Source of the DNA: QIAW01 sp035487295
GTDB lineage: Bacteria > Acidobacteriota > Terriglobia > Terriglobales > Acidobacteriaceae
Assembly (NCBI GenBank): GCA_035487295.1
Contig: DATHMH010000012.1
Span: 124,001 to 188,000 of the forward strand
DNA: 64,000 nucleotides
Direction: 5' to 3'
Positions within the stretch are counted from its first letter, which is position 1; every line of letters starts with the position of its first letter. Under the pieces are notes generated by a model. That model saw only the letters and a list, made by a program, of their open reading frames with translations, made no database searches and was not told where the DNA came from. Below are positions 16,078 to 24,792 of the stretch, in pieces. The translations under genes were made by a program, and so were the position numbers.

Positions 16078-17991
16078 TCATGGATGTTGGCCCGAACCCA
16101 CACCGCTTCCCTGCGCCGGCCATGGCAGCGAAAACCCTCGCTCCGCAATCCCCGGCAACGTGACCGGCAGTTTGCCATGAGACTGCAACTCGCCGAATAA
16201 TCCCTTCACCGCGCTCAGCTCGGAGCTGGTGGCATTCGAGTAAGTACAGATATACGTCTGCACCTCTGGGAAATTCTGCGCCACATACGGATTCCCCAGG
16301 GCGATCACGGCGGTCTTCGGCGCGGCCATCTCCAGCACCTGCCGCAGCAACTCTCCGCTTGCCTGCTCGAGGCTGACAGTATTCTCCAGCTTTCCATCTA
16401 CCATCACTTGCTTGGCAGGCGTAGGCACAACGTAGGCTGCCACTACTACTTTTTCCGCGTCTTTTACAGCTTGTAAAACCTCGGGCATCAAAACACCCGC
16501 CACGGAATTATCAACGTGGAAAAAGGTCGCGTCGGCCCGCCGCTGCTTGAAAGCTGCTTCGAATGCCTGCCCCCAGTCGCCGCGAACGGTATCGGTAACA
16601 ACGATGGCCACGACTTTGTTGCCCGGCTTCACGTTTGCCTGAAAGATCTCCGCTTCCGTTGGAGGAACCTGCAATTTCTGTATGGGAAGCACCTGGCTAT
16701 TGTTGCGCACCAGGGTCACCGCTTCGTCCGCCACCTGCTGCGCGAACTGCAAGTCTTCCGGCTTGCTGACCAGATAAGACACCTGCTGTAAATCCACGAA
16801 ACGGTTCTTATCTAAGCCGACGGAAGCTTTCATCTCCAGAATTTTTTTCACCGAAGCATCAATCTGCGCCTCTGAAATCTCGCCGCGCTTAACCGCATTG
16901 ACGATGCCGTTAAACGCCCCATCCAGATCGGTCGGCCACAGGATCACATCGTTTCCGGCTTTCACGGCGTCAACCGCCGCTTTCGCCATTGGATTTCCAT
17001 CTCCAGGCGGATAAAGGCTGGTAAGCCCGCGCATATCCATCGCGTCGGTCACAATCACGCCCTGAAATCCAAGCTGCACCTTCAGGAGGTCGGTTATGAC
17101 CCGGTGTGAAATGGTCGCGACCGTGTTGGGATCGGGATCGAGCGCAGGAGCGGAAACATGCGCCACCATGATGGAATCAACATCGGCGCTGATTGCTTTT
17201 TTGAATGGCGGCAGCTCAACTTTCTGCAGGCGCGCCAAATCTCCTTCTACTTTTGCCACTCCCAGATGAGAATCTGTGCCGGTGTCGCCGTGTCCGGGAA
17301 AATGCTTGGCGGTGGCCAGCATGCCGTACTGGTGCGATCCTTTGATGAACGCCGCTACCAGCGCGCCCACTTCATCCGGATTTTCCCCGAATGAGCGCGT
17401 ATTAATGATGGGATTGGCCGGATTGATGTTGACGTCCGCTATGGGAAACAGGTTCCACTGGATCCCAATCGCGCGCGACTCTTCCGCGGTAATCGCTCCA
17501 AATTTTTCCGCGTAATCGGTATTGCCAATCGCGCCAAACGCCATGGCATCAGGAAAAGCCGGAACCGACTTCACCCGCGAATCCAGCCCGCGCTCAAAAT
17601 CTGCCGCCATCAGCAAAGGCAATGTGGAGTCACGCTGCAACTGGTTGGCCACGGCTGCAACTTCCAGCGGCGGGTTCTTCAGAAGAATGGGCCCATCCAC
17701 ATGCACGGTCAGCACCATGGACCCGATGTGATATTTCTGGAGCTGGTCGCGTATCTGTTTATAGTTGTCGCTGTCAAAGTTCTGGAAGTCGGTAAAGTAG
17801 CGGACATTGATCATCTGCCCGACTTTCTCTTCCAGCGAAAGCTTCTTCAGCGTCTTCTCTACCCACTTGCGTCCATCTTTGTTGAGCTGCACCGGGCGGG
17901 GCTGAACCGCCTCCGCTTTTTGCGGCTTATCTGCCGCGCGCACTGAAATAGACAGCAGGAGAAAAAATAATGCTTTTGTGAGTTTTTGCAT
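16078..17991 (-). CDS. Secreted GH3 beta-N-acetylhexosaminidase/glucosidase
   Basis: 637 residues with an N-terminal signal peptide (QKLTKALFFLLLSISVRA). The GH3 domain spans about 45-380 and shows the NagZ-type acid/base loop KHFPGHGDTGTDSHLG and the nucleophile region GVIVTDAMDMRGL. A GH3 C-terminal alpha/beta domain follows (about 420-630), longer than the single-domain NagZ. The dyad loop GDTGTDSH suggests release of N-acetylglucosamine rather than glucose. ATG 17991 is chosen because it begins directly at the signal peptide; an ATG at 18066 would add 25 residues. It is divergent from glucokinase and near nagA, so murein or chitin recycling is the likely context. Confidence 0.88.
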   Translation of the reverse strand: MQKLTKALFFLLLSISVRAADKPQKAEAVQPRPVQLNKDGRKWVEKTLKKLSLEEKVGQMINVRYFTDFQNFDSDNYKQIRDQLQKYHIGSMVLTVHVDGPILLKNPPLEVAAVANQLQRDSTLPLLMAADFERGLDSRVKSVPAFPDAMAFGAIGNTDYAEKFGAITAEESRAIGIQWNLFPIADVNINPANPIINTRSFGENPDEVGALVAAFIKGSHQYGMLATAKHFPGHGDTGTDSHLGVAKVEGDLARLQKVELPPFKKAISADVDSIMVAHVSAPALDPDPNTVATISHRVITDLLKVQLGFQGVIVTDAMDMRGLTSLYPPGDGNPMAKAAVDAVKAGNDVILWPTDLDGAFNGIVNAVKRGEISEAQIDASVKKILEMKASVGLDKNRFVDLQQVSYLVSKPEDLQFAQQVADEAVTLVRNNSQVLPIQKLQVPPTEAEIFQANVKPGNKVVAIVVTDTVRGDWGQAFEAAFKQRRADATFFHVDNSVAGVLMPEVLQAVKDAEKVVVAAYVVPTPAKQVMVDGKLENTVSLEQASGELLRQVLEMAAPKTAVIALGNPYVAQNFPEVQTYICTYSNATSSELSAVKGLFGELQSHGKLPVTLPGIAERGFSLPWPAQGSGVGSGQHP

Positions 17992-18104
17992 GCAGAGAAA
18001 CAATACCAGAATCGGTGATGGCTGCGCCTTCTTTAAAGGTTTTAATGGCTTGGTATAAGCTTCCATCCGGCTGCACTCTTCATTTACTATGGTCGCGCAT
18101 TAAC

Positions 18105-19127
18105 ATGGCAATTATAGAAAACCCTAAAATAATCCTCGCCGGCGACGTAGGCGGAACCAAATGCAACCTGGCGCTGTTCCAGGAAAATGGGACCGCACTG
18201 GATCTTATCTTCCAGCGCCGCTACGCCACCAAAGACTACGCCTCACTTTCTTTCCAGGCAGTCATCCGAGACTTCCTTGGTCACGCCACCGAATCTGGAG
18301 CCGCCCTTTCCGGCAAGAGCGTGACCGCCGCCGGCTTCGGCTGCGCCGGAGCGGTTGTAAACGACCGTTTTCACAGCGCCAATCTGCCCTGGATCATCGT
18401 GGGACAGGAGATCGCCAGAGAAATGGGGCTGAAAAGCGTTGCCATGCTGAACGATCTGGAGGCCACCGCTCACAGCCTCGATCATCTGCCGCCAAAAGAC
18501 CTGCTGGTGCTTAATCAGGGCGTTGCCCAGCCCCATGCAGCCAAGGCCCTGCTTGCTGCTGGAACGGGATTAGGCGAGGCCATCCTCTTCTGGAATGGCC
18601 GCCAGTACCATGCAGCGCCCGCCGAAGGCGGTATGGCCGATTTCACGCCGCACACCGAACGTGAAATCGAGCTCTTGCGATTCCTGAAGAAACGCATGCC
18701 CCACGTCTGCGCCGAAGAGGTGCTTTCCGGGCGCGGATTCGCTGCCATTCACGAGTTTCTCGATGCCTCGGTGCGCCACTCTTCCTTTGACCTCTCACCC
18801 AGCGATGCTGCCCGCGAGATCACCCAGAACGCCGTCGCCGGCTCGTGCTCTATCTGCACGCAAACATTGGATCTTTGGGTTTCAGCCTATGGCTCTGAGG
18901 CGGGCAATCTGGCGCTCCGGGTATTGGCATTTGCCGGGGTTTATGTGGCCGGCGGGATCGCCGTCAAAATCCTGCCCAAGATGCAGGACGGCACTTTCTT
19001 GCGGGCTTTTTGCGACAAAGGGAGCTTCGCGCCTATCCTGGCCCGCGTTCCTATCTTCATTGTGCTAAATGAGGATGCCCCTCTATGGGGAGCTGCCTAC
19101 CGGGCACTTGCGTCGGTGACGACCTGA
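18105..19127 (+). CDS. glk: Glucokinase (Glk family)
   Basis: 340 residues. Phosphorylates glucose with ATP. Signatures: phosphate-binding ILAGDVGGTKCNLALF (about 10-25), GFGCAGAV, MLNDLEATAHSL with the catalytic Asp, LAAGTGLGEAIL and PAEGGMADFTP. The family type is the E. coli-like Glk (PF02685), not ROK. ATG 18105 is used; the open frame extends 30 codons further into non-homologous DNA. The C-terminus AYRAL fits the family. It is divergent from the GH3 hydrolase and convergent with nagA, supplying glucose 6-phosphate next to pfkA. Confidence 0.9.
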   Translation: MAIIENPKIILAGDVGGTKCNLALFQENGTALDLIFQRRYATKDYASLSFQAVIRDFLGHATESGAALSGKSVTAAGFGCAGAVVNDRFHSANLPWIIVGQEIAREMGLKSVAMLNDLEATAHSLDHLPPKDLLVLNQGVAQPHAAKALLAAGTGLGEAILFWNGRQYHAAPAEGGMADFTPHTEREIELLRFLKKRMPHVCAEEVLSGRGFAAIHEFLDASVRHSSFDLSPSDAAREITQNAVAGSCSICTQTLDLWVSAYGSEAGNLALRVLAFAGVYVAGGIAVKILPKMQDGTFLRAFCDKGSFAPILARVPIFIVLNEDAPLWGAAYRALASVTT

Positions 19128-19158
19128 CATTCCTGCTATTGCAGATTGCGATAGTGCC

Positions 19159-20334
19159 TTAGAAGAAGCCTACCCCGCGCGTCATCACGCCGGCAATTTC
19201 CAGCTTGTCTGAGAGCAAGACCAGGTCGGCATCGGCTCCGGGAGCGATTACACCCTTCTTTCCCGCGATTCCCAGCCGGCTGGCTGGGTTTAAGGTGGCC
19301 ATCTGCACTGCTTCTGGTAAAGGCAGTCCGAGCGAAACCAGGTGCTTTACAGCGCGATCCAGGGTTAGGGTACTGCCGGCAAGGCGGCCTTCGGCGTTGC
19401 GGCAGACCCCGCCGCTCACGGTGAACTCAAATGGCCCCAGGCGATAGACCCCATCCGGCATGCCGGTAGCAGCGTTACCGTCACTGACTAGAATGACGCG
19501 CTGCGCCCCCTTGGCGGCCAGCAGCAGGCGGATGGCAGGATCGTCCACATGGATACCATCAGCAATAACTTCGGCTGTGACCTGCGGATCGGTAAGCACA
19601 GCGCCCAGCACGCCGGTCTCACGGTGAGAGAACGGCCGCATGGCATTGAAGACATGGACAGCATGGCGTACCCCGTGCTCGATTCCGACGTGCGCCTGTT
19701 CATACGTGGCGTCGGTATGTCCCATGGCGACGATAACACCGGCAGCGCGGGCACTATCGATGACATCCATGGCTCCTTTTAGCTCCGGAGCAATTGTCAG
19801 AATGCGGGTGCATCCGTTGGCTGCCTGCAGGAAGCGACTAAGGGTCGCCACGGTAGGCAGCGCCAATGACTCTGGAGGATGCACTCCCCGCCGCTGGGGA
19901 CTAAGAAACGGTCCTTCCAGGTGAATGCCAGTCATTTGTGCTAGCGGCGTTGAGGGGGACCCCTGGTTGGCAGGGCTTTGTATGTAACGCGCAATTCCCT
20001 CCAGGCTGTGGCAGATTTCATCTGTAGGAGCGGTTACAGTTGTGGCCACCAGCGAGGTCGTGCCATGGCGAGCAACGGTTGCAGCCACGATCTGGAGCGC
20101 CTCAGGCGTTGCCTCCATCACATCGTGGGCACCGGCGCCGTGAATGTGGACATCCACAAAGCCGGGAACAAGTGTGTGGATGCGGGCATCGTGGTCTTTT
20201 GCGCCTTTGGGGGCAACGATTTCTTCCCTGCGCCCCACAGCCACGATAACGCCATCTTCTATTACTACCGCTGCATCAACGATCTCTTCCGTGGGAGTGA
20301 GCGCGCGCGCCGCGCGAATGATCTGTGAAGGCAT
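19159..20334 (-). CDS. nagA: N-acetylglucosamine-6-phosphate deacetylase
   Basis: 391 residues, standard length. It removes acetate from GlcNAc-6-phosphate, giving glucosamine-6-phosphate. Metal and catalytic residues of the amidohydrolase fold are visible: H63-x-H65 (DVHIHG), E140 in HLEGPF, H206 in MGHTDA, H227 in HVFNAM and D285 in LVSDG. It follows glk in convergent orientation with 31 bp between stops. Together with the GH3 enzyme it suggests use of amino sugars; nagB and a GlcNAc kinase are not in the window. Confidence 0.95.
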   Translation of the reverse strand: MPSQIIRAARALTPTEEIVDAAVVIEDGVIVAVGRREEIVAPKGAKDHDARIHTLVPGFVDVHIHGAGAHDVMEATPEALQIVAATVARHGTTSLVATTVTAPTDEICHSLEGIARYIQSPANQGSPSTPLAQMTGIHLEGPFLSPQRRGVHPPESLALPTVATLSRFLQAANGCTRILTIAPELKGAMDVIDSARAAGVIVAMGHTDATYEQAHVGIEHGVRHAVHVFNAMRPFSHRETGVLGAVLTDPQVTAEVIADGIHVDDPAIRLLLAAKGAQRVILVSDGNAATGMPDGVYRLGPFEFTVSGGVCRNAEGRLAGSTLTLDRAVKHLVSLGLPLPEAVQMATLNPASRLGIAGKKGVIAPGADADLVLLSDKLEIAGVMTRGVGFF

Positions 20335-20473
20335 GGACTAGACATCTTACCGGAATTTTTGTGACATGCCGAGATTAAGACAATTTCAATCTAAAATTGG
20401 AAGGACCATGCGAAGCTTCTGTTCCTGAGTTTAGATCACCGCATCCAATTTGCTTGAGAAAGGCCGCTTTTCC

Positions 20474-21388
20474 ATGGAAACAAAACAAGCAATCGACGCT
20501 ACTCCCTGGCCCGCGCTTCCGCTGCAACAATGGGCAGATACCTACCATACTCTACACATGTGGACGCAAATCGTCGGCAAGATAAGACTGGCATTGAGCC
20601 CACATGCTAACCATTGGTGGGAGGTGCCCCTGTACGTCAGCGCCCGCGGCCTGAACACTTCTCCGATTCCATACGGAGACCGCATTTTTGAGGTCGAGTT
20701 TGATTTTATTGACCATCATCTTACCATCAAGACCAATACGGGAAAGATGAAGAGCATAGGGTTGTATCCTCGTTCGGTCGCCGACTTCTATCAGGAATTT
20801 ATGAGCACGCTCAGGGGGCTCGGCTTTGATGTGAAAATCTGGCGCATGCCGGTTGAAATCTCCGATCCGATTCCTTTTGATCAAGACCAGCAGCATGCTT
20901 CTTATGATCCGGCATACACCAATGCCTTTTGGCGCGTCCTGGTTTCGGTGGATGAGGTTTTTAAGGAGTTTCGGGCAGGATTCATCGGCAAAAGCAGCCC
21001 GGTCCATTTTTTCTGGGGAAGCTTCGACCTGGCGGTGTCACGTTTCTCCGGGCGGCGCGCGCCAGAGAGACCCGGGGCCGACCGAATGACACGAGAGGCT
21101 TATTCTCACGAGGTGATCAGCGCGGGGTTCTGGCCGGGAAGCGGCGATGTTACCGATGCCGCGTTTTATGCTTACGCAGCTCCCGAGCCTGAAGGATTTT
21201 CCAAGTCGAGTGTACGTCCGGCTGAGACCTTCTATCACCCTGGCTTTAAGGAGTTTCTGTTGATGTATGACGAGGTGCGGAAGAGCAGCTCTCCGCGGAA
21301 GACATTGATTGATTTCCTGCAGAGTACATACGATGCCGGCGCAAACCTGGGCAAGTGGGACCGCAAATCGCTGGAACGTGTTGCCTAG
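20474..21388 (+). CDS. DUF5996 family protein
   Basis: 304 residues. The conserved pattern of the family is clear: WPALPLQQWADTYHTLHMWT, QIVGKIRLAL, NHWWEVPLYVSARGL, DFIDHHLTI, IPFDQD..HASYDP and SPVHFFWGSFDLAVSRFSGR. The function is unknown; the many conserved His and Trp residues suggest an enzyme or a ligand-binding protein. ATG 20474 has GAGAAAGG about ten bases upstream; an in-frame TTG at 20450 is less likely. It stands alone, with about 130 bp free on each side and no obvious partner. Confidence 0.8.
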   Translation: METKQAIDATPWPALPLQQWADTYHTLHMWTQIVGKIRLALSPHANHWWEVPLYVSARGLNTSPIPYGDRIFEVEFDFIDHHLTIKTNTGKMKSIGLYPRSVADFYQEFMSTLRGLGFDVKIWRMPVEISDPIPFDQDQQHASYDPAYTNAFWRVLVSVDEVFKEFRAGFIGKSSPVHFFWGSFDLAVSRFSGRRAPERPGADRMTREAYSHEVISAGFWPGSGDVTDAAFYAYAAPEPEGFSKSSVRPAETFYHPGFKEFLLMYDEVRKSSSPRKTLIDFLQSTYDAGANLGKWDRKSLERVA

Positions 21389-21409
21389 TCAAGTGCCGAG
21401 AAAAGAACT

Positions 21410-21440
21410 AATCGCAGAGGACGCGGAGGAACGCAGAGAT
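21410..21440. repeat. Purine-rich intergenic repeat, family P2 copy
   Basis: AATCGCAGAGGACGCGGAGG followed by AACGCAGAG, nearly identical to the reverse complement of 3040-3075. It lies 20 bp after the DUF5996 gene. Confidence 0.5.
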
Positions 21441-21520
21441 GTTAGTCTCGTACTTGCTTTCCGCTCATTCCGCTCTGCATTAAAATAAGACTCTTAATTC
21501 CAACAGAGCAATGGAGCTTA

Positions 21521-22771
21521 ATGGCCAGGAAATTTGGATCCACTACTTGTCACTCCCTGCTAATTTTGATTTTTTCCCTGGTTAATCTAGTCACTGCCCA
21601 GGCACAAGGAAAAGCCGGACCGAAACTGCAGCCGCACACGATCAAGCTGCAGAGCGGCAAAACGTTTCCCCTGAATCTTCCCGAAGGATTCGACATCTCG
21701 GTCGCCGCTGAAGGGTTGAAGCGGGTGCGTTTTATGACCAAGTCGCCCGACGGGCGAATCTTTGTGACCGATATGCACGACCTTTCTGACAATTCACTGG
21801 GGACGGTGTACATCCTGGATGGCTTCGACCCCAAGACCGGCAGAATTGCCCATGTAGTTCCCTACCTGGAACATCTGCGTAACCCCAACAGCGTTGCGTT
21901 TTATACCGATCCGGCAGGGCAAATCTGGCTCTACCTTGCACTCACTGACAAACTGGAGCGATATAAATTTCATTCAGGCGAAACTTCACCTTCATCCAAG
22001 CCGGAAATCCTGGCCACTTATCCCGATTACGGGCTGAGCTACAAATATGGGGGTTGGCATCTGACGCGCACCATTGCCTTCAGCGATAACGAGAACCCGC
22101 GTCATTTATATATCTCTGTGGGCAGCAGTTGTAATGCTTGCGAAGAAATGGAAGAAATCCGTGCGAGTATTTCTGTCATGGATCCTGACGGCAAACATGC
22201 GCGCATTCTGGCTGCGGGGCTGCGCAATGCGGTCGGCCTGAGATTTATTGACGGCACGCTTTATGCCACCAACATGGGCGCCGATCACCTGGGTGATGAT
22301 GCCCCAGACGAGACCATGTTCGCCTTCAATCGCCAGTTGCTGCAAAGCAATGCGCGATTGAATTACGGCTGGCCCTACTGCTATTTCAAGGATGGCGAGA
22401 TATTTCCCGATCCTAAGTTTGCTGCTTCCACGAAGAAGGTTGATTGCAGCCAGGTGCCCGCGCCTTACGATACTTTTGCCGCCCATGGCTCGCCCCTGGG
22501 CCTGGAATACTTCGATTCCAGCGCCGCAGAGCCAGCCTTGCAGAATTCGTTTCTTGTGGCCCTGCATGGCTCATCAAAGCGGCGTTTGCAGCGAGGCTAT
22601 CGAGTCGTACGCGTGACACAACACTCCAAGCCGCAGGACTTCATCGCCGGGTTCCTGCAGAACGGAATTGTCTATGGCCGGCCCTGCGACATTCTGCGTA
22701 TAGGGACAGATTCGTTCCTGCTGACCGATGACTATAGTGGGGTGATTTATTATGTGCGCCCCAAGAATTAG
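21521..22771 (+). CDS. Secreted glucose/sorbosone dehydrogenase-like beta-propeller protein
   Basis: 416 residues with a signal peptide (about 1-28, ending TAQAQ). The remainder is a six-bladed propeller of the soluble glucose dehydrogenase/sorbosone dehydrogenase type: LPEGFDISVAAEGLKRVRFMTKSPDGRIFVTD, then GWHLTRTIAFSDN, LYISVGSSCNACEE, ARILAAGLRNAVGLRF and GADHLGDDAPDE, LNYGWPYCY. Members use PQQ or act on unknown sugars in the periplasm. Cysteine pairs (C-N-A-C; PYCY...VDC) fit an exported protein. No PQQ genes are nearby, so the cofactor is uncertain. Confidence 0.8.
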   Translation: MARKFGSTTCHSLLILIFSLVNLVTAQAQGKAGPKLQPHTIKLQSGKTFPLNLPEGFDISVAAEGLKRVRFMTKSPDGRIFVTDMHDLSDNSLGTVYILDGFDPKTGRIAHVVPYLEHLRNPNSVAFYTDPAGQIWLYLALTDKLERYKFHSGETSPSSKPEILATYPDYGLSYKYGGWHLTRTIAFSDNENPRHLYISVGSSCNACEEMEEIRASISVMDPDGKHARILAAGLRNAVGLRFIDGTLYATNMGADHLGDDAPDETMFAFNRQLLQSNARLNYGWPYCYFKDGEIFPDPKFAASTKKVDCSQVPAPYDTFAAHGSPLGLEYFDSSAAEPALQNSFLVALHGSSKRRLQRGYRVVRVTQHSKPQDFIAGFLQNGIVYGRPCDILRIGTDSFLLTDDYSGVIYYVRPKN

Positions 22772-22814
22772 TTTCGAGTTTCAGGTTTCGAGTCCGCACG
22801 AATCGGAAGCGCCG

Positions 22815-22842
22815 GCAGAAACGTAGCGAGCTACGTCTCTGC
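22815..22842. repeat. Palindromic intergenic repeat, family P1 copy b
   Basis: GCAGAAACGTAG-CGAG-CTACGTCTCTGC, a hairpin with one mismatch. It lies between the convergent sorbosone-dehydrogenase-like gene and DAHP synthase, and shares its core with 2954-2979, 28134-28163 and 56768-56797. Confidence 0.65.
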
Positions 22843-22909
22843 AAGCGATCGTCTCGCGCAGAGATTCTGAGGAGCGCCGAGACATTACATAGTTCCGGGT
22901 TCCGGGCTT

Positions 22910-23956
22910 CTAATTCGTCACCGCAACCCGATGCCGTGCCTGTGTCTCCTCGGATGCTGGGCGCAATGGGCCTTGCAATCCCCGCATGAGGCTTTCGAAG
23001 GCGGCGAAATCGAGCGACTGGGGACCATCGGAAAGGGCGCGCTCCGGGCAAGGATGCACTTCGACGATGAGTCCATCGGCTCCCAGCGCGGCTGCGGCGC
23101 GCGACATGGGAGGAATCAGGCTGCGCCTCCCAGTCCCGTGCGAAGGATCGGCGACGACCGGCAGATGTGACAGTTCGCGAGCCAGCGCGACCGATGCCAG
23201 GTCGAGCGTGTTGCGGGTCTCGGTCTCAAACGTTTTGATGCCGCGCTCGCACAACACAACATTGTGATTGCCGCCCGCGAGCAGATATTCGGCGGCCAAC
23301 AACCATTCTTTGACGCTGGCCGAGGGGCCGCGCTTCAGCAGCACCGGTTTATCGACTTTGGCGAGACGGCGAAGAAGATTGAAGTTCTGCATATTACGCG
23401 CACCCACCTGCAGCATATCGGCGTGCTCGCAGATGACTTCAACGTCTTCAGTCCCCATCACCTCGGTGACCACCGGAAGATCGAATTTCTCGCGAACCTG
23501 GCGCAGCAGCTTTAATGCCTCCACTCCCAGCCCCTGAAATTCATACGGCGATGTGCGTGGCTTATAGGCTCCGCCACGCAGCATTCGCGCGCCTGCAGCC
23601 TTCACCGCCTTCGCGGTGGAAAATATCTGCTCCTCAGACTCTACCGAGCATGGACCGGCAATGACAACGAAGCTGCCATCGCCGATGCGCACGCCGCCTA
23701 CATCGACCACCGAACCTTGCGGCTTTACCTGGCGGCTCACAAGCTTGAACGGTTGTGCGATGGGAACCACTTCTTCCACGCCGGCAGCCGCCGCCAGCGC
23801 TTCCAGTTCATGCCTTCGGCCACCGCTGCCCACAGCGGCAACGATGCAGCGCTCCGCTCCACGAGTGACGTGGGCCTGAAATCCAGCCTCTTTCACCCGA
23901 TCGATAATGTGCTGAATCTGCTCCTCGGTTGCTCTCTCTCTCATGTTAATAATCAT
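22910..23956 (-). CDS. aroF: 3-deoxy-7-phosphoheptulonate (DAHP) synthase
   Basis: 348 residues, AroA-I-beta type. It condenses phosphoenolpyruvate with erythrose 4-phosphate, the entry to aromatic amino acids. An N-terminal ferredoxin-like regulatory domain (about 1-70) precedes the TIM barrel: VVIAGPCSVES with metal ligand C103, RGGAYKPRTSPYEFQG, VTEVMGTEDVE, QVGARNMQNF, KRGPSASVKEWL and DPSHGTGRR. ATG 23956 is preceded by AAGGAG 12 bases upstream; ATG 23944 is an alternative. The 255-bp leader on the same strand holds a promoter, a short Trp/Phe/Tyr-rich open frame and a terminator hairpin, so expression is probably controlled by attenuation. Confidence 0.95.
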   Translation of the reverse strand: MIINMRERATEEQIQHIIDRVKEAGFQAHVTRGAERCIVAAVGSGGRRHELEALAAAAGVEEVVPIAQPFKLVSRQVKPQGSVVDVGGVRIGDGSFVVIAGPCSVESEEQIFSTAKAVKAAGARMLRGGAYKPRTSPYEFQGLGVEALKLLRQVREKFDLPVVTEVMGTEDVEVICEHADMLQVGARNMQNFNLLRRLAKVDKPVLLKRGPSASVKEWLLAAEYLLAGGNHNVVLCERGIKTFETETRNTLDLASVALARELSHLPVVADPSHGTGRRSLIPPMSRAAAALGADGLIVEVHPCPERALSDGPQSLDFAAFESLMRGLQGPLRPASEETQARHRVAVTN

Positions 23957-24058
23957 TGAATCTTGCGCTCCTTGATCTCGAATCGAGATAGATTTTAAAA
24001 CCTGAATTTTCTGACGCCACCGACGCAATCCCTGGCCTCTGACCATGCTCTCAAACAA

Positions 24059-24082
24059 AAACCGCGACTCCTGGTCGCGGTT
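24059..24082 (-). terminator. Attenuator terminator hairpin in the aroF leader
   Basis: On the minus strand AACCGCGAC, loop CAGGA, GTCGCGGTT, then TTTGTTTG: nine perfect pairs and a T-rich tail. It stands about 100 nt before the aroF start and 40 nt after the leader-peptide stop, so it would cut off aroF transcripts when formed. Confidence 0.88.
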
Positions 24083-24121
24083 GTGGGATTTAAACTCGGC
24101 TTTTATTTTAGTATTGCGTCT

Positions 24122-24211
24122 TTATTTCACGCACACAGGCCGCGCCCCACATCCGCTACTCGCATAGTAGTAGCGGTAGGTAAAAGCGTAGCTAAATCGC
24201 CAAGTGCGCAT
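24122..24211 (-). CDS. Aromatic-amino-acid leader peptide, 29 aa
   Basis: A short frame from ATG 24211 to TAA 24122 on the aroF strand. Residues 4-16 read W-R-F-S-Y-A-F-T-Y-R-Y-Y-Y: eight of 13 are aromatic (one Trp, two Phe, five Tyr, three of them in a row). Chance is an unlikely explanation directly upstream of DAHP synthase. Ribosome stalling at these codons when charged tRNA-Tyr or tRNA-Phe is scarce would change leader folding. It starts about 11 nt after the predicted transcript start; the Shine-Dalgarno signal is weak (GCGGG). The layout is the classical leader-peptide attenuation arrangement known for trp, phe and his operons. Confidence 0.85.
   Translation of the reverse strand: MRTWRFSYAFTYRYYYASSGCGARPVCVK
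24153..24176 (-). promoter_or_regulatory. Leader hairpin 1:2 overlapping the Tyr codons
   Basis: On the minus strand CCGCTACT, eight-base loop, AGTAGCGG: eight perfect pairs. The 5' arm is made of the Arg13-Tyr14-Tyr15 codons of the leader peptide, so a stalled ribosome would mask it. A CGCGG at 24140-24144 could then pair with CCGCG in the terminator arm (24076-24080) and act as antiterminator. The antiterminator is only a suggestion from complementarity. Confidence 0.7.
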
Positions 24212-24228
24212 AAGTAAATTACCCGCTT

Positions 24229-24257
24229 ATTATCTGGAAATTGGCCGGCAATGTCAA
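24229..24257 (-). promoter_or_regulatory. Sigma-70 type promoter for the aroF leader
   Basis: TTGACA (24257-24252) and GATAAT (24234-24229) on the minus strand, separated by exactly 17 bp. Transcription would begin near 24222, some ten bases before the leader peptide start codon. Confidence 0.85.
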
Positions 24258-24345
24258 CCGAAAGAAGCTATTTTGCCCCTTAACCTTTGACCATTAGCTT
24301 TTGCCATGAATGTTCGGGGAAAAGCCAAAGGTGCTCGATATTGCA

Positions 24346-24792
24346 TCATGCAGAGCGGCGGATGTGACAGGTCTTTGCCACATCGGCGAGGCTGTTCAGG
24401 AAAGCCTCTGGCCGGGGATCCACGGTCACGGTGCCAAAATCATAGTGAGAAAAAGGGCCTTCGGAAATCACAATGACGGGGGTTGACGGGCTGTGGTGGT
24501 CCACAATGGAGGCCATTTTTTTGCGTTCAATATTCTTAATGGTGCTGCAGAGAACCACGATGTCAAAGTCGCCGTTGAGAAATTCTTTCACAAAGGCCCG
24601 GTAAGTGGACGCCGTCGTGACCATGTAGTGCGCATATTCCAGAAGCAGCTTGCGCACGAGAAGCAGTACAGGATCGCGGCTTGCATAAAGAACCAGTATC
24701 TGCCGTTCCGTTTTGTTACCTGGCGTCACGCGCATGCTTTCTTTATTGTTACAAAGTCGAGTCTTCACTGTAACAAGAGAAACGAAGTTCAT
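24346..24792 (-). CDS. Receiver-like domain protein without phospho-acceptor
   Basis: 148 residues. The part from about residue 33 has the alternating beta/alpha pattern of response-regulator receivers: QILVLYASRDPVLLLVRKLLLEYAHY, then GDFDIVVLCSTIKN and TPVIVISEG. At the place of the phosphorylated Asp in beta-3 (usually DLVLLD) it has IVVLCS, and the early acidic pair is reduced to R-D. It would not be phosphorylated in the normal way, so it is a pseudo-receiver at best. The start could be ATG 24792 or ATG 24735. No kinase or output domain is adjacent; the function is unknown. Confidence 0.6.
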   Translation of the reverse strand: MNFVSLVTVKTRLCNNKESMRVTPGNKTERQILVLYASRDPVLLLVRKLLLEYAHYMVTTASTYRAFVKEFLNGDFDIVVLCSTIKNIERKKMASIVDHHSPSTPVIVISEGPFSHYDFGTVTVDPRPEAFLNSLADVAKTCHIRRSA

